A DNA stretch of 9,742 nucleotides. Origin: CAMDWQ01 sp964543965. Lineage in GTDB: Bacteria > Omnitrophota > Gorgyraeia > 2-02-FULL-51-18. How positions within the stretch are numbered: position 1 is the first letter of the stretch; the number at the start of each line of letters is the position of its first letter. The translations under genes were made by a program, and so were the position numbers. The stretch covers positions 1 through 9,742 of the forward strand of contig CAZJAX010000080.1 in the NCBI GenBank assembly GCA_964543965.1, read 5' to 3'. The notes beneath the pieces are model-generated. The model did no database searches. It was given only the letters and a program-made list of their open reading frames with translations, and was not told the origin of the DNA. Of this stretch, positions 8,701 to 9,742 are shown in pieces.

Positions 8701-9742
8701 ATGATCAAAAACTCGCCAACGCGCGGATTTCTCTTTATTTCCTTTACCAACTCATCTGCCGTCTCAATGCTTTTGCGGATGAAATACTGGGGCGCCCAGT
8801 CTGACAAGGTTTCGAACTTGGCCGAGGCCATGCGGGCGGCAGCCGTCTGAGGCCCATACGCCTTCGCCACGCGGCGCACACGAACGATCTCTTTTCCGAA
8901 TTCAGCGGTTCTTAATTCCCCGTCCCCTTTAGGCGCATAGATCACGTGGTGTCCGGGCGGTAAACTTTTTAAATCAGGCCTTTTAGAGCCTACCATGACG
9001 GCGATCAACGCCGCGCCGGGAGTACCGACCGCCATCCAATCATTTCCCAGGGGATCGGCTGCGTTGTCTCCCAAAAATACAAAATAATTTTCGTCAGGAT
9101 CCAGGCCCATTTTTCCCATGGCGCTGATAAGGGCTCTTCCTTTGTCGGAGGGGTTGTAGTCAAGCGTAGTCGACCCGCCCTTTACGGTGTTCGGCGGCAG
9201 CTTTTCTGCCGTCAGCTTGCGATTGATATCTTCGGTAAGCGCGAAAAGCAGGCTTTGAATCGATGCGCTGTCCCCTGAATCTTTTTTTACCTTTTCTTTA
9301 GTCGCGGGATCATCTACTTTTCCCAACGGCAAAAAAGCCATCGCGTATCTTTTTTGCCCGTCGACCTCTGCTGTTTCTCTGGCTTCAAAAAGAGGGGCTA
9401 TCTTTCCGAAAGCACCTGCGGTCAGGCCAGCGACACGCTCATTGAGGCGAGTTTCGTAGGACACAAACACTTCTCTCATCAACGCCTCAATTTTTTCAAA
9501 TTCAGCTCTGGTGATACCCTCCACCAGCGCTTGCCTTTCAAAGCCTTGATCGCCCGAGCAGTATTCCAAGCCTAAAAGCGGTAATGTGACCAAATTGCCT
9601 ATTTTGCTATTTTTTAGCGGCTCTATAAATTGTGCGGCGACTGTTTTTTGAGGGTCACCCGTGACGACCACAAAAGGGCCGTCGTCCAAAGCGTCTTCAG
9701 CGAACTCTTTGACTCCCGGATAAAATGTCCTAGTGGTTAAAT
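5706..9742 (-). CDS. Giant multi-enzyme polyprotein, N-terminal-side segment (partial, no start in window)
   Basis: This is an open frame of 1345 codons on the minus strand, from the right window edge to the N gap, with no in-frame stop. It carries, in order, a HAD-like phosphatase, two unrecognised modules of about 100 residues, a methyltransferase-like module, two more unrecognised small modules and the N-terminal half of a 4-alpha-glucanotransferase. The modules are joined by seven copies of a GARLA-like pentapeptide. A TTG at 9687-9689 could be called as a start, but the frame continues upstream of it to the window edge and the HAD fold is already under way there, so I do not accept it. 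The stop obtained by reading through the Ns (near 5664) is an artefact of the 10-base placeholder. There is one cysteine in the whole segment. The segment is continuous with the frame on the other side of the gap, because the MalQ homology runs directly across it. Certainty is high for the coding frame and moderate for the extent of the full gene. Confidence 0.93.
6603..6617 (-). repeat. Junction peptide 7: GARLA
   Basis: Codons GGA GCG CGC TTA GCG, preceded by SKPA. It lies directly before the MalQ module, whose first conserved block follows within about 40 residues. Confidence 0.8.
6618..6863 (-). other. Module 6: unrecognised domain of about 82 residues
   Basis: I do not recognise this module. 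It runs from ALDSINRSQPGLK to EGSKPA, with a helix-like start and several strand-like stretches (GLFYISSLAKKF, FGIAVLGLKDFQLKL, GTIALVRY). It lies between GARMA and GARLA junctions, immediately before the glucanotransferase. Its position suggests an N-terminal accessory domain of MalQ, for example a small sugar-binding fold, but nothing in the sequence proves this. Confidence 0.5.
6864..6878 (-). repeat. Junction peptide 6: GARMA
   Basis: Codons GGC GCT CGG ATG GCC, preceded by SRSSDED, the same style of acidic serine-rich linker as junction 5. The ATG could be a relic or alternative start, but the upstream sequence shows no strong Shine-Dalgarno match. Confidence 0.78.
6879..7271 (-). other. 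Module 5: unrecognised alpha/beta domain of about 131 residues
   Basis: I do not recognise this module. It begins KVDFTLKRGEVQKRS, then has strand-like stretches (IWTIFGMKNIKLI, AIQVILIPKDD), a long Ala/Lys/Glu/Val-rich amphipathic helix (KVKKHVEALNAAVEAVMAKA) and a final strand segment (FAGSIAILKVDMV). It ends in the linker SRSSDED before a GARMA junction. It has no cysteine, no recognisable active-site motif and no signal or membrane segment. It may be a small binding or scaffold domain. Confidence 0.5.
7272..7286 (-). repeat. Junction peptide 5: GARLA (second of a tandem pair)
   Basis: Codons GGA GCG CGT CTG GCG, preceded by PSDE. It is a canonical copy with an acidic flank and opens module 5. 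Confidence 0.8.
7287..7328 (-). other. Ser/Asp/Pro/Ala-rich 14-residue spacer between two junction peptides
   Basis: The 14 residues SASPAAQSDTPSDE lie between the GARLS and GARLA copies. The composition is that of a disordered linker with no room for a domain, so the two junction peptides bracket a dispensable spacer. It is the clearest example of the linker type that precedes several junctions. Confidence 0.7.
7329..7343 (-). repeat. Junction peptide 4: GARLS (first of a tandem pair)
   Basis: Codons GGA GCA CGA TTA AGC, directly after a TLLVR strand that closes the methyltransferase-like module. It is followed after 14 residues by a second junction. Confidence 0.75.
7344..8204 (-). other. 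Module 4: methyltransferase-like Rossmann domain
   Basis: This module has 287 residues. The first 130 or so are mainly helical. The rest follows the order of a class I SAM-dependent methyltransferase: a strand and loop LPVMDVGVSQ (motif I region), ILVDRS with an acidic residue at the end of strand 2, VVIRRADARN with the motif III aspartate, then FADVFRFMGDLG and a VPKGGVISLE strand typical of the segment after the central strand. The glycine-rich loop is degenerate (DVGVSQ rather than D/E-x-G-x-G-x-G), so SAM binding is uncertain. A substrate cannot be named. It is bounded by GGRLA and GARLS junctions. The fold assignment is moderately supported and the activity is an inference. Confidence 0.5.
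8205..8219 (-). repeat. Junction peptide 3: GGRLA
   Basis: Codons GGA GGC CGT TTA GCT, preceded by the acidic PDLD. It introduces the methyltransferase-like module. It is the least canonical copy, with Gly in place of Ala at position 2. Confidence 0.6.
8220..8522 (-). other. Module 3: unrecognised domain of about 101 residues
   Basis: I do not recognise this module. It starts IQETISASSKV and has an alternating strand/helix look (VIKIRFIKAARG, then SFITYIARP, then a helix around ATVQAGRQIVREIQG). It ends in an SSLSVAPVPDLD linker directly before a GGRLA junction. The pattern of two strands, a helix and a third strand could be a small alpha/beta sandwich, but that is a guess from hydrophobic periodicity. 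It has no catalytic motif, cysteine or membrane segment. It is similar in size to module 2, but I see no clear sequence similarity between the two. Confidence 0.5.
8523..8537 (-). repeat. Junction peptide 2: GARLS
   Basis: Codons GGT GCG CGT CTA TCC, preceded by RPVQ. It separates two unrecognised modules of about 100 residues. Codon choice differs from the other copies, so this is a peptide-level rather than DNA-level repeat. Confidence 0.75.
8538..8825 (-). other. Module 2: unrecognised domain of about 96 residues
   Basis: I do not recognise this module. It is a mixed-charge soluble sequence beginning SAKFETLSDW with an apparent helix (TADELVKEIKR), then short strands (GEFLIMPSGRVVESFELY). 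It has no cysteine, no membrane segment and no low-complexity sequence. It is bounded by AARMA upstream and GARLS downstream. Near its end a YAMAV segment preceded by Gln resembles a YAMAF segment in module 1, which may be coincidence. Its small size fits an interaction or accessory domain, but no function can be assigned. Confidence 0.5.
8826..8840 (-). repeat. Junction peptide 1: AARMA
   Basis: Codons GCT GCC CGC ATG GCC lie between the HAD-like module and an unrecognised module. It is one of nine related (G/A)(G/A)R(L/M)x pentapeptides. The methionine is an ATG and could be a relic start codon of a once separate gene. Confidence 0.65.
8841..9742 (-). other. Module 1: HAD-superfamily phosphatase-like domain (partial, motif I off window)
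   Basis: About 300 residues are visible. HAD hydrolases transfer phosphoryl groups through an aspartyl intermediate. The nucleophile motif (DxDGT) should lie upstream of the window. Visible motifs are a motif II-like VVVTGD (Thr-Gly-Asp at 9654-9662), a motif III lysine in SDKGRAL (Lys at 9141-9143) and a motif IV-like GDNAAD (9054-9071) followed by GND. The order GGSTTLD...SDKGRAL...FLGDN...GND resembles the C2-capped HAD-II group (Cof, trehalose- or sucrose-phosphate phosphatase), and in particular eukaryotic-type phosphomannomutase (GGxxSFDxFPxGWDK...FFGDxxxxGGND). A sugar-phosphate substrate is therefore plausible but not shown. It contains the only cysteine in the window (9558-9560). It ends at an AARMA junction. 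Confidence 0.6.

Noticed and set aside
9687..9689. TTG as start codon of the right-hand frame
   Set aside because: The frame continues upstream without a stop to the window edge, and the residues before it (FYPGVKEFAEDA) fit the HAD fold leading into motif II.
1..9742. Stop-codon reassignment as an explanation for the missing stops
   Set aside because: No TAA, TAG or TGA occurs in frame at all. With a reassigned stop, that codon should appear as a sense codon.
1..9742. CRISPR array, tRNA/rRNA, IS element or promoter/terminator
   Set aside because: No regularly spaced direct repeats, RNA-gene signatures, transposase motifs or terminal inverted repeats were seen, and the coding frame leaves no intergenic space.
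1..9742. Giant adhesin or repeat surface protein
   Set aside because: There are no tandem beta-repeats, Ca-binding repeats, membrane segments or low-complexity tracts beyond short linkers. The modules are distinct enzyme-like folds.

Overview
The window is entirely coding on the minus strand, and everything in it appears to belong to one giant open reading frame. Reading the complement from 9740 down to 5706 and from 5695 down to 2 gives 1345 + 1898 = 3243 sense codons. There is no in-frame TAA, TAG or TGA, no convincing initiation site and no intergenic DNA. The frame is open at both window edges. The only break is a run of 10 Ns (5696-5705) inside a 4-alpha-glucanotransferase domain, where the true missing length should be a multiple of three (about 33 nt). 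No RNA gene, IS element, CRISPR array, promoter or terminator is visible.

The encoded chain looks like a multi-enzyme polyprotein. In N- to C-terminal order (right to left) it contains: a HAD-superfamily phosphatase fold of the Cof/PMM-like type (partial, motif I off window); two modules of about 100 residues that I do not recognise; a methyltransferase-like Rossmann module; two further small unrecognised modules; a MalQ/DPE1-type 4-alpha-glucanotransferase with all three catalytic carboxylates, a large helical insertion and a C-terminal beta-sandwich-like tail; a class III fructose-1,6-bisphosphatase-like metallophosphatase; a helical linker; a ROK-family sugar-kinase-like domain without its usual zinc-binding cysteines; and the start of another unrecognised module.

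Two properties unite the chain. First, a short peptide, (G/A)(G/A)R(L/M)(A/S/V), occurs at nine places, almost always at a module boundary. It is often preceded by Ser/Asp/Glu/Pro-rich sequence and is spelled with different synonymous codons each time, so it is conserved as peptide rather than as a DNA repeat. Second, cysteine is almost absent: I count one Cys (codon 9558-9560) in 3243 residues. Together these suggest a processed and possibly exported or otherwise cysteine-intolerant polyprotein devoted largely to glucan and sugar-phosphate chemistry (MalQ, FBPase, sugar kinase, HAD phosphatase).

The giant frame, the GARLA-like linkers and the moderate GC content make me think of the candidate phylum Omnitrophota (OP3), from which exceptionally large ORFs have been reported. 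That assignment is from memory and is only an inference. The window has no phylogenetic marker gene.
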